Shown here: in pieces, positions 1-8,780 of the stretch
Layout: each line of letters starts with the position of its first letter
Position numbering within the stretch: position 1 is the first letter of the stretch
NCBI RefSeq assembly: GCF_000002875.2
Contig: NC_009407.2
Location: forward strand, 158,501 to 222,500
Length of the DNA stretch: 64,000 bases
Origin: Leishmania infantum JPCM5
Lineage: Eukaryota; Euglenozoa; Kinetoplastea; Trypanosomatida; Trypanosomatidae
Direction of reading: 5' to 3'
Made by a program: the position numbers and the translations under genes
The notes under the pieces: model-generated
Database searches by the model: none
What the model was told of the DNA's origin: nothing
The model's input: the letters and a program-made list of their open reading frames with translations, nothing else

Positions 1-1857
1 TCCTCTTCGTCCATCTCCTCCGGCGTTTCTACACTGGAAAGCAGCACAAGCTCACGCCTGCCTGCCCGGCTGCTTCTTTTGTTTCCGCTGCCGCGCTGGA
101 GCGCCGTGACGCTACCGGGTACGGCATCGCGGAAAGACTTGACGACGCTCGATCTGGCTGCCTCGCGTGCACTTGGTTTCGCGCTTGCTTTGGTGCTGCT
201 AAGCAGCTGCCTCTTCATCTCTGTAGCTCAAGTTGTCTGGACGTCGTGCTGGACAGTCTCTCTGGAATACAGTGCCAGCGGCGACACTGCGCATCACCTC
301 CACGTGGTGTGTCGCACCTGGATGCACAACCTAGTGGAGCACTGCTGGACTACGCTGCTGTTCGCCTGCGCTGCACGAGTGGCCCACCATGCCGGAGAAG
401 TGGTCGCATCGATCGAGATGACACACGCCATAGTGACTGCCCAGAGTGCAGCGGTCGCGAGCGAGTCGGACGGATGGCTGCAGAAGGCGTGGGCCTTGCA
501 ATCCAGCAGCGCCGTCGCAGCGCAGGCGGTGCAACGCTGCATACAACGTCTTCGACTGGTAGGCAGCGCAGTCGACGGCATGGAGGTCACCCCGCTCGGT
601 GGGCGGCACGCGCTCACGCGCGGCATGGCGTCGCGGTATTGGCTCGGAGTCTTCATTGTTGCTTTCCTTACTTGCACAATGAAGGCGTCACTGCATCCCA
701 GCCGGTGCGTAGAGCTTGCCGTTGTCGTGATGGTTGCGTGTGGGGCGAATGTGGTACTTGTCTGTGAAACCCGCCAGCAGCGACGACGCGCACTGGCATG
801 GTGGCTCCACTGTCAAGCGACCACCGCGGAGAACTTCGCGGAAGACGTTCTGCGTACAGCGGGCGACCGGTGTAGCGAAGCGCTGTCGAACGGGGCAGAC
901 GCTGAAGAGCAAGGTGGATCAGTTGCGCGACGGCCTCTGCCAACCAATCGTGCGGCTGTCCACACGCTATGCACGATACCGCTGCCAGTGTTGGAAGAGC
1001 TGGCAAAGGTCGCCTGCCTGGTGGAGTGGAGTGAAGGGCGCTTGTTGCCAATACATCACGAATCCGATGCTACCGGTCCTGCGAACCTCTCGGCGCTGCC
1101 AATCCAGTGGTTCTGGGAGCAGCTGTGCGGTCGCGCCGCTCCGACGTACGCAAACGGCACGTCCTCTGTGGCTGTCGTGGAGACTACGATGCGGGCATGC
1201 CGACGCTCACTCGAAGCCAAGCAGAGGCAGCGCGGTGCAGCTCCTTTGGCCATAGCGGAGGCGGTGGCCTACGTGCTACCCTGGGCACTGGACTACAAGG
1301 CGGCACCGCCACCGCCGACCGGCGCACTAGAGGGGTGTCACGACTACCAGGTAGGCGAAGTGTTTGCACCCTTTGCCGCTGCAGCGGCCGGGGACGCCAG
1401 CGGCGTCGCCCTCGCGACACCCGATGGAGACTCCTCTTCTCTGCACCCTCTCGATGTGGCGCTGCGACGGCTGCCGTACCTTTCGCAGCTTCAGGGCCGC
1501 CTCGTCGTGTGCGCCGCCTTCGTGTTCGCCTCGCTGAGAGCGACTCCACGCGCGATGGGTAAGGCAGTTCGCAGCTGTCCAGCTCCCTTCTCCGCCTGCA
1601 CCGGAGAGTCGACGCCCGTACTTCTGACGCACCTCGTCCAGGCTCAAATGTGCGTGGAGCCGTCCCTGCGGTGCAGAAAGGGCTCCGAGGGCGTCTCGGC
1701 GGCGCGGTGGCGTCGGGCGGCAAAGCGCACGCGAGCTGCCCTGCAGCTCCTCCAGCAAGTGGCGCTGTCGGCTCAGCAGCGCAGCGTTCAAGACGCTCCT
1801 GCAGGCCGCGCGTACGCACCGGTGCTGCCCTCGCTGCTTCACGAACTCTTCCGCTAA
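1..1857 (+). CDS. Multi-pass membrane protein, 5' partial; possible NDC1-like nucleoporin
   Basis: The frame is open from base 1 and holds no ATG before codon ~108, so the true start lies left of the window; 618 codons are visible. Three hydrophobic stretches are seen at about residues 57-80, 213-227 and 237-256, and the remaining ~360 residues look soluble and helical. I do not recognise a catalytic motif. The plan of N-terminal membrane segments followed by a helical tail with a motif like 'EWSEGRLLPIHHE' and then 'ALPIQWFWEQLC' recalls the transmembrane nucleoporin NDC1. That is a guess from architecture, not a demonstrated match. The gene is first in the + strand series and is followed by a (GT)n-bearing spacer. 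Confidence 0.75.
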   Translation, partial: SSSSISSGVSTLESSTSSRLPARLLLLFPLPRWSAVTLPGTASRKDLTTLDLAASRALGFALALVLLSSCLFISVAQVVWTSCWTVSLEYSASGDTAHHLHVVCRTWMHNLVEHCWTTLLFACAARVAHHAGEVVASIEMTHAIVTAQSAAVASESDGWLQKAWALQSSSAVAAQAVQRCIQRLRLVGSAVDGMEVTPLGGRHALTRGMASRYWLGVFIVAFLTCTMKASLHPSRCVELAVVVMVACGANVVLVCETRQQRRRALAWWLHCQATTAENFAEDVLRTAGDRCSEALSNGADAEEQGGSVARRPLPTNRAAVHTLCTIPLPVLEELAKVACLVEWSEGRLLPIHHESDATGPANLSALPIQWFWEQLCGRAAPTYANGTSSVAVVETTMRACRRSLEAKQRQRGAAPLAIAEAVAYVLPWALDYKAAPPPPTGALEGCHDYQVGEVFAPFAAAAAGDASGVALATPDGDSSSLHPLDVALRRLPYLSQLQGRLVVCAAFVFASLRATPRAMGKAVRSCPAPFSACTGESTPVLLTHLVQAQMCVEPSLRCRKGSEGVSAARWRRAAKRTRAALQLLQQVALSAQQRSVQDAPAGRAYAPVLPSLLHELFR

Positions 1858-2249
1858 CGATGTGTGGCCTGTGTCGCAGGTGAAACACAGCGGGTGGCAG
1901 AGTCGGGAATACCGTGACGCTCCTTGATGCATGTGTATGTATGTGTGTGTGTGTGCGTGCGCACTATATGTGCTGTGCACTGCCACATCAAAGAAAGCAA
2001 AAGCCACGTAAAACTGCTCAAGGGAAGCAAGTGCACTGTCGGATGGCGTGTTAGGGGTGCAGTCTTGTCTGTTGGCCGGTCTCTTTAGGTTGCCGAGGAG
2101 CGTGACGGGCTCGTTCAACGCGACTGCGCCTCTCTAATGTCTCTCGCTCCACGCGCGGCATCTCGTCTCCTCCCCCCTCCGCGTCCTCTCACTCTCGCAC
2201 GCGCAGCGGCGCGCCACAGTACGCTGTGCGACGTGTGCGCCACGCTCTC
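1858..2249. other. Intergenic spacer with GT repeat and acceptor-like tract
   Basis: No convincing gene. There is a TGTATG/(TG)n stretch near 1930-1955. A pyrimidine-rich run at about 2160-2198 is followed by AG at 2205-2206 and 2218-2219, a plausible spliced-leader acceptor for the small gene starting at 2250. Confidence 0.6.
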
Positions 2250-2714
2250 ATGCACGCACAAACACGCACAAAGAGCGAGTGCGCGGTGATTCACGCTTCC
2301 ATCTTGGCATCCATGTACACTGAAAGGGATATATCCGTGTCCAGCGACTCCGCCTTGTCCGGCCCATCATCCTGCTGCGTGTCATCCTTGTCGCCGTCGT
2401 CCTCCCTCTCGGCCTCTGCGCACCGGCGAGGCCACGGCGCGCCGCCGCCGCCGCCACTGCAGCGTTTTTTTGTGCCTGAGCCACGCGGCTTGGAGCAGGA
2501 GACGAGCTGTGCTCTGTCCTTCGCCGGCATCGGCGGGTTGGCCGGGGCGCTACTGGCCCTGCTGCGCGCCACCGAGTATGAAGTGTACCACGTTCAGTGT
2601 GTCGCAACGGAGGCCATGGCAAACCTGCAGGTGGTACGCCTGTATCTTATTGAGCGTACGCTGAACGCTACCGTCGGGATGGAGGAGGCGTGCCCGTCGC
2701 AAGAGGACGGCTGA
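2250..2714 (+). CDS. Small predicted protein with one hydrophobic segment
   Basis: This 154-codon frame starts at the first ATG after a pyrimidine tract and AG (2205 or 2218). An in-frame ATG at 2313 would give 133 aa. The first half is Ser/Pro-rich low complexity. From about base 2450 codon use becomes GC3-rich and gene-like, with a hydrophobic stretch 'ALSFAGIGGLAGALLALL' that could be a membrane anchor, followed by an amphipathic tail ending in an acidic patch. No family is recognised. The coding call rests on codon use and acceptor placement; the low-complexity N-terminal half is the weakest part. Confidence 0.55.
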   Translation: MHAQTRTKSECAVIHASILASMYTERDISVSSDSALSGPSSCCVSSLSPSSSLSASAHRRGHGAPPPPPLQRFFVPEPRGLEQETSCALSFAGIGGLAGALLALLRATEYEVYHVQCVATEAMANLQVVRLYLIERTLNATVGMEEACPSQEDG

Positions 2715-4335
2715 CATTGGCGTACTGCACCGTCGATCGCTCAATGAGGAACGTGGCCGCCACACCCAGCACCGTCCTCCGCAGCATCCTCCCCCGTCCC
2801 CTCCCCAATCGTGCTGGGCCTCTGTTGGACAGTTCGTCCTCGCACCCTCGCCCTACCTCCGCCACACCGACACACATGAGTAACTTGTGTCTGTTCTTAC
2901 GCTCCTGCTAACCACTGCTGTTCTATTCACTTCTGTTGTTGCTACTGACTGCCGGCTCTTCTTCTCGACACCGCTGCATGCGTGGATGCACTTGTTTCTC
3001 CGTCAAGGAGTTCGCTACCTGGTGCACAGAGCCACCAGAGCGAGTGCGGCTATCTTCATGTGCCGCAGGAAAGGCGCCATGCACGCGCGATGCCGTAGCC
3101 GCGCGTGCATGGGAGGGAGAGACATGCACGGAAATCGAATTGCACGGACGAGGGGGGAGGCGGGGGAGTGCTCAAGCGGTGAAGCGAAACCGACGGAAGG
3201 CACCGCTTCCCGCATGGGTGATTGGGTGTGTATACGGACGGTCCAGTGTGTGTACCTGTCACAGTGTTCTCGCCATAACACCCCTCCTCTCACCAGCCGC
3301 TCCTCTTCGATCTCGACTGTCTCACCGCCAACACACAGGGCGCGGCACATGCAAGGTGCCTGACTCTTCTTATTTCGTACCTCACCCTGGTCTTTGCCCC
3401 TCCCTACCCATCCGCCCTTCGGCTGCTCCGCTACGCATGAGCACAGCAAACCACGCGCGCTCGTGGCGCCGCTACAGGGCTTCTCTGTCAGCGTGTCTGC
3501 GTGCGCGTCGTATATCGCTCGCTTCTCTGTGTACTCCTGCCATCGCCTTTCCTTGCTTGTACCGCCTCGTTGGCTGCTCGAAGCCACCGACACCCTCTCG
3601 CATCGCCGCAGCTGCGCCAAAAGCTACATCACATACCACCAGCCAAAACGGCCGCATCGACAGCGCCAACGTCCCTTGTCGCCGTTCGGCATCCCCCCTC
3701 CCCCTCCGACATCTTGTTGTTGGGTTGTACCGTGCCGTTCGCCACCCACCACCTAACACCTCAAGACCGCCCACAGCTCAATCGGCGCATCGCGGAGTGC
3801 AACGAAGCGAAGGGAACGCTAAGAGTAGGAGAGGCACCGCTGCCCTCTTCCGCCGTCCCCAGCCCCTCCTCCTCCTCCCCTTCATCAAAAAACACGCACA
3901 GAGAGAGCGACCCGCCTTGGCTTTCGGCAGCTTTGGGGGCTTTTCGATCTTCGTGTGGCTTTCTTGTCTTCCAATCCATCTCCTGCCCGCTCCTCCGAGC
4001 CCCCTCCTTCGCCATCCGCACAACCCACGCCCGAAGCCAAGCCTCAAGCTTCTCACTATACCCTTCCCACAGGTCTCAGGAAGACGCTGCGCTAGTCGTG
4101 CTAGCGCCTTCCTCCCATCACCATCACTTCTTCGTGCTGTCGCTGCTCTGCTGCTTCTCCCACTTTACTGTTTGCATCCACCTCCTCTCTTACGTGGACA
4201 TCCTGTGCGGCCCCTCCCTCCCTGTTGGGGGCCACGGTACGACGTGACACCGACGTCCCTGCAACGGCGGAGAGGACACGCCTTCGATCACGCATACGCG
4301 CACACAGAGCGCCGCAACGTGTGCAGCAGTCGAGC
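2715..4335. other. Pyrimidine-rich spacer
   Basis: No supported gene. The + strand is dominated by C/T runs, for example about 3842-3882 and 3970-4072, as usual for UTR and acceptor sequence ahead of the next gene. Frames stay open for long distances here (one across about 2936-4369) but contain only low-complexity Ser/Pro/Leu/Arg text. Confidence 0.6.
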
Positions 4336-5562
4336 ATGGCCGACACGCAGCCTGTCCCGGCGACGGTGACGTCCGCGCACGGCGCCCATGCTGAGGCGTT
4401 TGGCGAGTCTTTCATCGTGACACTGAGCTCTGAAAACCTGCGCGTGCAGCTGCTGTCGCATGGTGCGGCGCTAAACTCCGTGAAGGTGCGCAAACCGCAC
4501 GCCGCAGCATCGGCCACCACTGCGGCGTCGGCGACTGCAGAGCAGGACGATGAATGGTTGGAAGTGTGCCTCGGCTACACGAACCCGGAGGAGGCACTCA
4601 GCGCCGATGCGGTGATCGGTCATACTATTGGACGATACGCCGGGCGCATCGCCAATGGCGAGTTCGAGATGGCGAACACGACGTATACGCTCGCCAAAAA
4701 CTTTGGCCCGCACAACCTCCACGGCGGCCCGGTCGGGTTTCAACACCAGGAATGGAAGTACCTGTTGTCGGACGGCAGGGATGAGACTGGTGTGGCGTTC
4801 CACCTCGTCTCACCGCACATGGATCAGGGCTTCCCCGGTGAACTCTTCGTGACGGCTACCTACAGCATCATTAAGTCAGCTCCAGTGCCCACCCTCAAGT
4901 ACGTGCTTCAAGCCTCGCTGTCGGACCACACGCCAGTGGACATGACGGTGATCAACCTGACGAACCATGCGTACTGGAACCTGAACGGTGTTCCGCGACC
5001 AGCAGCGACGGATGCGGTGGCGCCGCTGCCGCGAAACATCGCGAACCACTACCTGCAGTTGCAGTCCAAGTACTTTGCCGTCACCGATGAACTGAGTATC
5101 CCACATGGTGATATGCGTCCCGTCGAAGGTACCCCACACGACTACTCGGCGCTGCGCTGCGTTGCCGAGGGAATGGAGGCGACGAAGGAGGAAGGTCGCG
5201 ACGGCGGCGGCTACGATGACCTGGTCGCCCTTGAGACGTGGGACTCGACCCTGCGGGAGGCAGCGCTGGTGTACAGTCCCGCTACCAAGCTGCGCATGCA
5301 GGTGTGCACCACGAACCCAGCCATTGTTGTCTACACAGCGAACCACCTGCCTGCCAATGCCTCCGGCGCAAAAGGGCAGCGCTTCCAGCAGCACAGTGCG
5401 ATCTGCCTGGAGTGTCAGTACTTCCCGAACAGCCCCAACGTGCGAGCCTTCCCATCGACAGTGTTGAAGAAAGGCGAAGCGTACAACGAGACTACGACTC
5501 ACGCGTTCCAGTTCATGAACGCTGACATCACTCCAGAGGAAAAGCTGCTGCGCCGTCAGTAA
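4336..5562 (+). CDS. Aldose 1-epimerase (galactose mutarotase-like)
   Basis: A 408-aa enzyme of the galactose mutarotase fold that interconverts alpha and beta anomers of aldoses or sugar phosphates. Family blocks appear in order: 'GHTIGRYAGRIANG' at about 95-108, 'NFGPHNLHGG' at 122-131 with conserved His129, 'TNHAYWNLNG' at 209-218 with the presumed general acid His211, and 'ICLECQYFP' at 356-364 with the presumed base Glu359. Length is a little above the usual 340-380, owing to an Ala/Thr-rich insertion at about 55-70. The start is the first ATG of the frame, 111 bases inside an open stretch lacking ATG. There is no clear targeting signal. It could act on hexose-6-phosphate, which the sequence alone does not settle. 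A SIDER-like repeat lies in its 3' flank. Confidence 0.93.
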   Translation: MADTQPVPATVTSAHGAHAEAFGESFIVTLSSENLRVQLLSHGAALNSVKVRKPHAAASATTAASATAEQDDEWLEVCLGYTNPEEALSADAVIGHTIGRYAGRIANGEFEMANTTYTLAKNFGPHNLHGGPVGFQHQEWKYLLSDGRDETGVAFHLVSPHMDQGFPGELFVTATYSIIKSAPVPTLKYVLQASLSDHTPVDMTVINLTNHAYWNLNGVPRPAATDAVAPLPRNIANHYLQLQSKYFAVTDELSIPHGDMRPVEGTPHDYSALRCVAEGMEATKEEGRDGGGYDDLVALETWDSTLREAALVYSPATKLRMQVCTTNPAIVVYTANHLPANASGAKGQRFQQHSAICLECQYFPNSPNVRAFPSTVLKKGEAYNETTTHAFQFMNADITPEEKLLRRQ

Positions 5563-6446
5563 CCCGTGCCGTCATGCGTGGAAGTGCGTGTATGGTCTGG
5601 AGCTCCGAGGTGAAAAATAAACAGCGGTTAGAAAGAGGAGGGCGAGCCTCAGCTGCCTACCTTCACGTGCTGCTGGGCACGCGGATGCCCCATCCGCCCC
5701 TCCCTCGCGAAAAGCCTCGCGCTTGCGGTCCGTGTGCCCTCACCTGTGTAGTTTCACCTCCCCGCACCTCTCCGTGGCTCTCGAAAACGCAGCAGCACGC
5801 ACTGTCCGTTGATCCACTTTCTACATCTCTCGTCTTGTTTCATTGTTTTGCTATGATACACGTTGTACGAGCTCGGTCGCTTGCGTGGCATGCGCCTTAT
5901 CTATGTGTTTGTGTATGTGCGTGCATTGAATCCTCTCCTCCCTTAACACAGCACAAGAAATAAGGGGCAAAAACGATCTGTGGCACCGCCACAGGCGCAC
6001 ATACGCGTATACTTGAGGAAGCGGGCAGGGAAGGTGGAAGCCAGGAAGAGAACGCCGCAGAGAAGAAATCACGAGCGCACGAGCGAGCGCAAGAGAGTGC
6101 GAGATGGCTAAGCGGTGACGGCGGCATGATGGGGAGAGGGAGCGCAGCTCTGTGGTCGGCAGCGTGCCCCCTTTAGCTGCCTCCCTCCCTCTCGCCCCGT
6201 TGGTTGTTCTTTTCCCTCCCGCTGCCGTGTCTTCTCCTACCTACCCCCTCCCCCTTTTTTACGGATTAGTCGCTGCCCGTCATCCGCGCGGCCTCCCCCT
6301 CCCCGAGGGAGTGCACGGACGGGAGCGCAACGGTGCTGCAGAGTGTCTGCGGGCATTTTTTTTATTTCCCCGCCCACCTCTCTTTCGCCTTGCTGTTGTT
6401 TGCTTTCCCTGGCTCTTCGCTGCTTTCTTCTGCCTTCTTGTGTGTC
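5563..6446. other. 3' flank of the epimerase gene, no gene seen
   Basis: AT-richer then pyrimidine-rich sequence, with C/T tracts at about 6178-6262 and a T-run near 6356. Nothing coding is supported. Confidence 0.6.
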
Positions 6447-6951
6447 CTCTCATGACATGCGACACCTCTCCGTGCGTGGCTTCAAGGACCAGTGCGCCTG
6501 CTCTCGGTGGGGGGTGGGGGCCGTGGAGCCCCCGCCACCCCTCCCAATGCCGAACCACCCCTGATGGTGACAGGGTCGCGTGCCCACGACACGGCGAGGT
6601 CAGTGGGAGTCATCGCTGCTGATGTCGGCGGTGAGGTCCCAGATGGCGGTGCGTGGGAGAGACCCGCGACAGCGAGCACACGCTTGTGCCATCCACGTTA
6701 TGTGCAGAGTGCCAGCGCCACCCCTAAAGGTGCACAGGGTGGCGGCCGGCATGATGGAAGGAGCGGCTGTTAGGCGGGTGGTGGGTAGGGTTGGAGGCAT
6801 GGGTCGTGCTCAACTGACCGGGTCAGCGCGTGGCTGTGGCGCTTGTGTCCAGGGCTGCTTCGCACCACGCGATGTGGTGGTGGTGGGGGGGGGCTTGCGA
6901 CCATCCAGGGGTGGCGCACTGCTGGAGCCGTGTTGTATGGCAGAATGGAAA
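6447..6951 (+). mobile_element. SIDER-like retroposon, copy A (sense)
   Basis: A ~505-bp dispersed element matching 43918-44427 (minus), 56333-56834 (plus) and 58907-59408 (minus). From the 'GACATGCGACACCTC' block to the 'GCACCACGCGATGTGGTGG' block it is nearly identical to the others, with a few substitutions in the first 100 bp. Its last ~55 bp differ from the other copies after a G-run at about 6885-6896. The internal 18-bp unit is present once. It lies in the 3' flank of the aldose epimerase. Size, dispersal, A-rich 3' ends in sister copies and location in spacers fit Leishmania SIDERs (short degenerate relatives of ingi/L1Tc), a family proposed to destabilise mRNAs. The subfamily is not assigned. 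Confidence 0.75.
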
Positions 6952-7826
6952 CCTTTGCCTGAAGAAGAGACGTGTTGTCTGCGTATCTTCCCTCTCGTGT
7001 GTTCAGGCGTTTCCAAGTTGAGTGTCTCTGCGTGTATGTATTCGCGTGTGTGTGTGTGCACGACTGCGGCTGCGATTCGACCTTGTGTGCTCAACAAGGG
7101 CAAAGAACCAAACGGGGAAGTCGGGCCCTGCGAGTGCCATGTGCGTTGGCGAGGTACCGACGTGGGAGGCACCGCCCTGAGGGGAGGGGCGGGTAGTGTC
7201 GTCCATGCGCCGTCTGCAACCGCTTTGATGCCGCTGTCTACGTATCCCTCTCTCGCTGCCTGTACTCGTGCGCAACACATACACCAAGGCACGTACAGGC
7301 GAGTGCACGACGGATGAGGTTGCGCACCGTCAGGCTGTACGCATGCTCTCCCCTCGTGGGGGAAAAGCCTCCGAGCATCCTCCCTCCTCTCGCCTCCTCT
7401 CTGCCACGTGCGCACTTGCACGCACAAACCCGCGCACATACGCGCATCCATGCACACAGTGAGGGCTGATTGGGCGCGTGGAGCCGAAAGCGAGGGTCGC
7501 GTGAAGGGCTAAAAAAGGAATCCTGTACACCTGACTCAGCTGAGTGCAGCTCCTCTCTTTCGCTGGTGTTGGAATCGGTGCACTCGGCAGATGCCACGAA
7601 CTCCTCCTCGGCTTTCAGGCCTGCTCCCGGTGAACGCGTGTAGGGGGAACGAGTGAAAGAAGCGAAGGGTCCGTGGGAAGGGCGCCGGGGTACAAGAAGC
7701 AGAAGCAGCAGCGGCAGACCTCGCTCGTCCTCCCTTTTCTTCGCTTTCCACCCTGACCCCTGCCACCCCCCCCCCACGCACACACACGTGCGCGTGCCGC
7801 ACTCTTTATCCTACCCGACATCCGCC
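6952..7826. other. Spacer with GT repeats and C/T tracts
   Basis: No supported gene. There is a (GT)n run near 7045-7060, a C-run at about 7768-7774 followed by (CA)n, and pyrimidine-rich sequence leading to the next ATG at 7827. Confidence 0.55.
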
Positions 7827-8780
7827 ATGAACATCGTCACCTCCTACTTTCTCGTTCGCAAGCTTCCAGGCGCCCTTGCCATGGGCGGAGACGTTCGGGA
7901 GCATCAGAACGCCCGCCAGCGCGAGTACATGGAGTGCCTTCGGCTCAATCAGCAACACCCCGGCGTCGCGTCCATCCACCTCATCGTCGAAGGGGTCGAC
8001 GCCTACGATCATCTGCTGAAGCACGTTCTCTGCAACCCTCACTTCCAAAATGCATCGACGTTGACAACGTCCACGGCGCCGGCAGACGCACGACACCGCA
8101 GACGCCATGCCGCTCCTATCGTGCCTGTGGCACGCTTTGCCAGCGGCATGCCCTTGTACGCCGACTTCTTCGCCTACGCCAACCAGCTCCTCTCGCACCG
8201 CCTCACGATGGTGTGCAACGCGGATGTGTATCTCTCCCCCGAGCACTTTTCGCTGTCAGCGGTGGAGGACCTCTTTCGCCAATCCAGCACTCTTCCTCCT
8301 CCCCACGCAGCGCCTTGCGGAGCGTGCCAGACGTCGACTACGGGCATAGCGGAGGGGGAGGCGATGCGGCCCAAGTCTGCGCCAAAGCGAGCGAACCCCT
8401 TGGCACTGGCGCTCACCCGCTACGAGAGCGACAGCCCTCTCGACGCCCCATTCTTGTACGACTATCGTGGCTCTCACGACGCCTTTGTGTTGGTGCCGCC
8501 GGTGCCGCCGTCGTTTGTGCGCAGTGTCGCCCATCCGCAGAACTGCTACAAGGCAGAAAACATCGTCTTGCACGAGCTTCAGCAAAGTGGGTACCTGACA
8601 TTGAACCCGACCTTGGGGGATGGCGTGCGCCTTGTTCACCTCCACGCCACCGATCTCCGGCAGTGGTTTCCGCCGGTGGACGAGTCACGGTACGGCCGCG
8701 CACAGCCGAGCACCTTGGCACAGGCGGCATCGCGCATCCGTGAAGAAGCACGCGTGCGATCGCTGCCGCCGTCTGTGTAA
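7827..8780 (+). CDS. Glycosyltransferase-like protein
   Basis: A 317-aa protein. The block 'MPLYADFFAYANQLLSHR' followed by 'VCNADVYLSPEHF' resembles a predicted glycosyltransferase family in which a Tyr-Ala-Asn helix precedes an Asn-Ala-Asp sugar-nucleotide site. Later blocks 'YRGSHDAFV' (about 211-219), 'NCYKAENIVLHEL' (about 239-251) and 'LVHLHATDLRQW' (about 271-282) fit the acceptor and closing motifs of that group. No signal peptide or membrane segment is obvious, and residues ~75-95 and ~165-190 are low-complexity insertions. The start is the first ATG in the frame, right after a pyrimidine/CA tract. Donor and acceptor are unknown. Confidence is high that it is a gene and moderate for the enzymatic class. 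Confidence 0.7.
   Translation: MNIVTSYFLVRKLPGALAMGGDVREHQNARQREYMECLRLNQQHPGVASIHLIVEGVDAYDHLLKHVLCNPHFQNASTLTTSTAPADARHRRRHAAPIVPVARFASGMPLYADFFAYANQLLSHRLTMVCNADVYLSPEHFSLSAVEDLFRQSSTLPPPHAAPCGACQTSTTGIAEGEAMRPKSAPKRANPLALALTRYESDSPLDAPFLYDYRGSHDAFVLVPPVPPSFVRSVAHPQNCYKAENIVLHELQQSGYLTLNPTLGDGVRLVHLHATDLRQWFPPVDESRYGRAQPSTLAQAASRIREEARVRSLPPSV

Noticed and set aside
2936..4369. Long + strand frame across the spacer before the epimerase
   Set aside because: Mostly pyrimidine-tract low-complexity text, and it runs over the true epimerase start in another frame.
6580..6900. Conserved frames within the SIDER-like copies (same ~100-aa text at 6580, 44292 reverse, 56462 and 59318 reverse)
   Set aside because: Frame identity follows from the DNA identity of recent repeats; no protein family resemblance and no ordinary start context.
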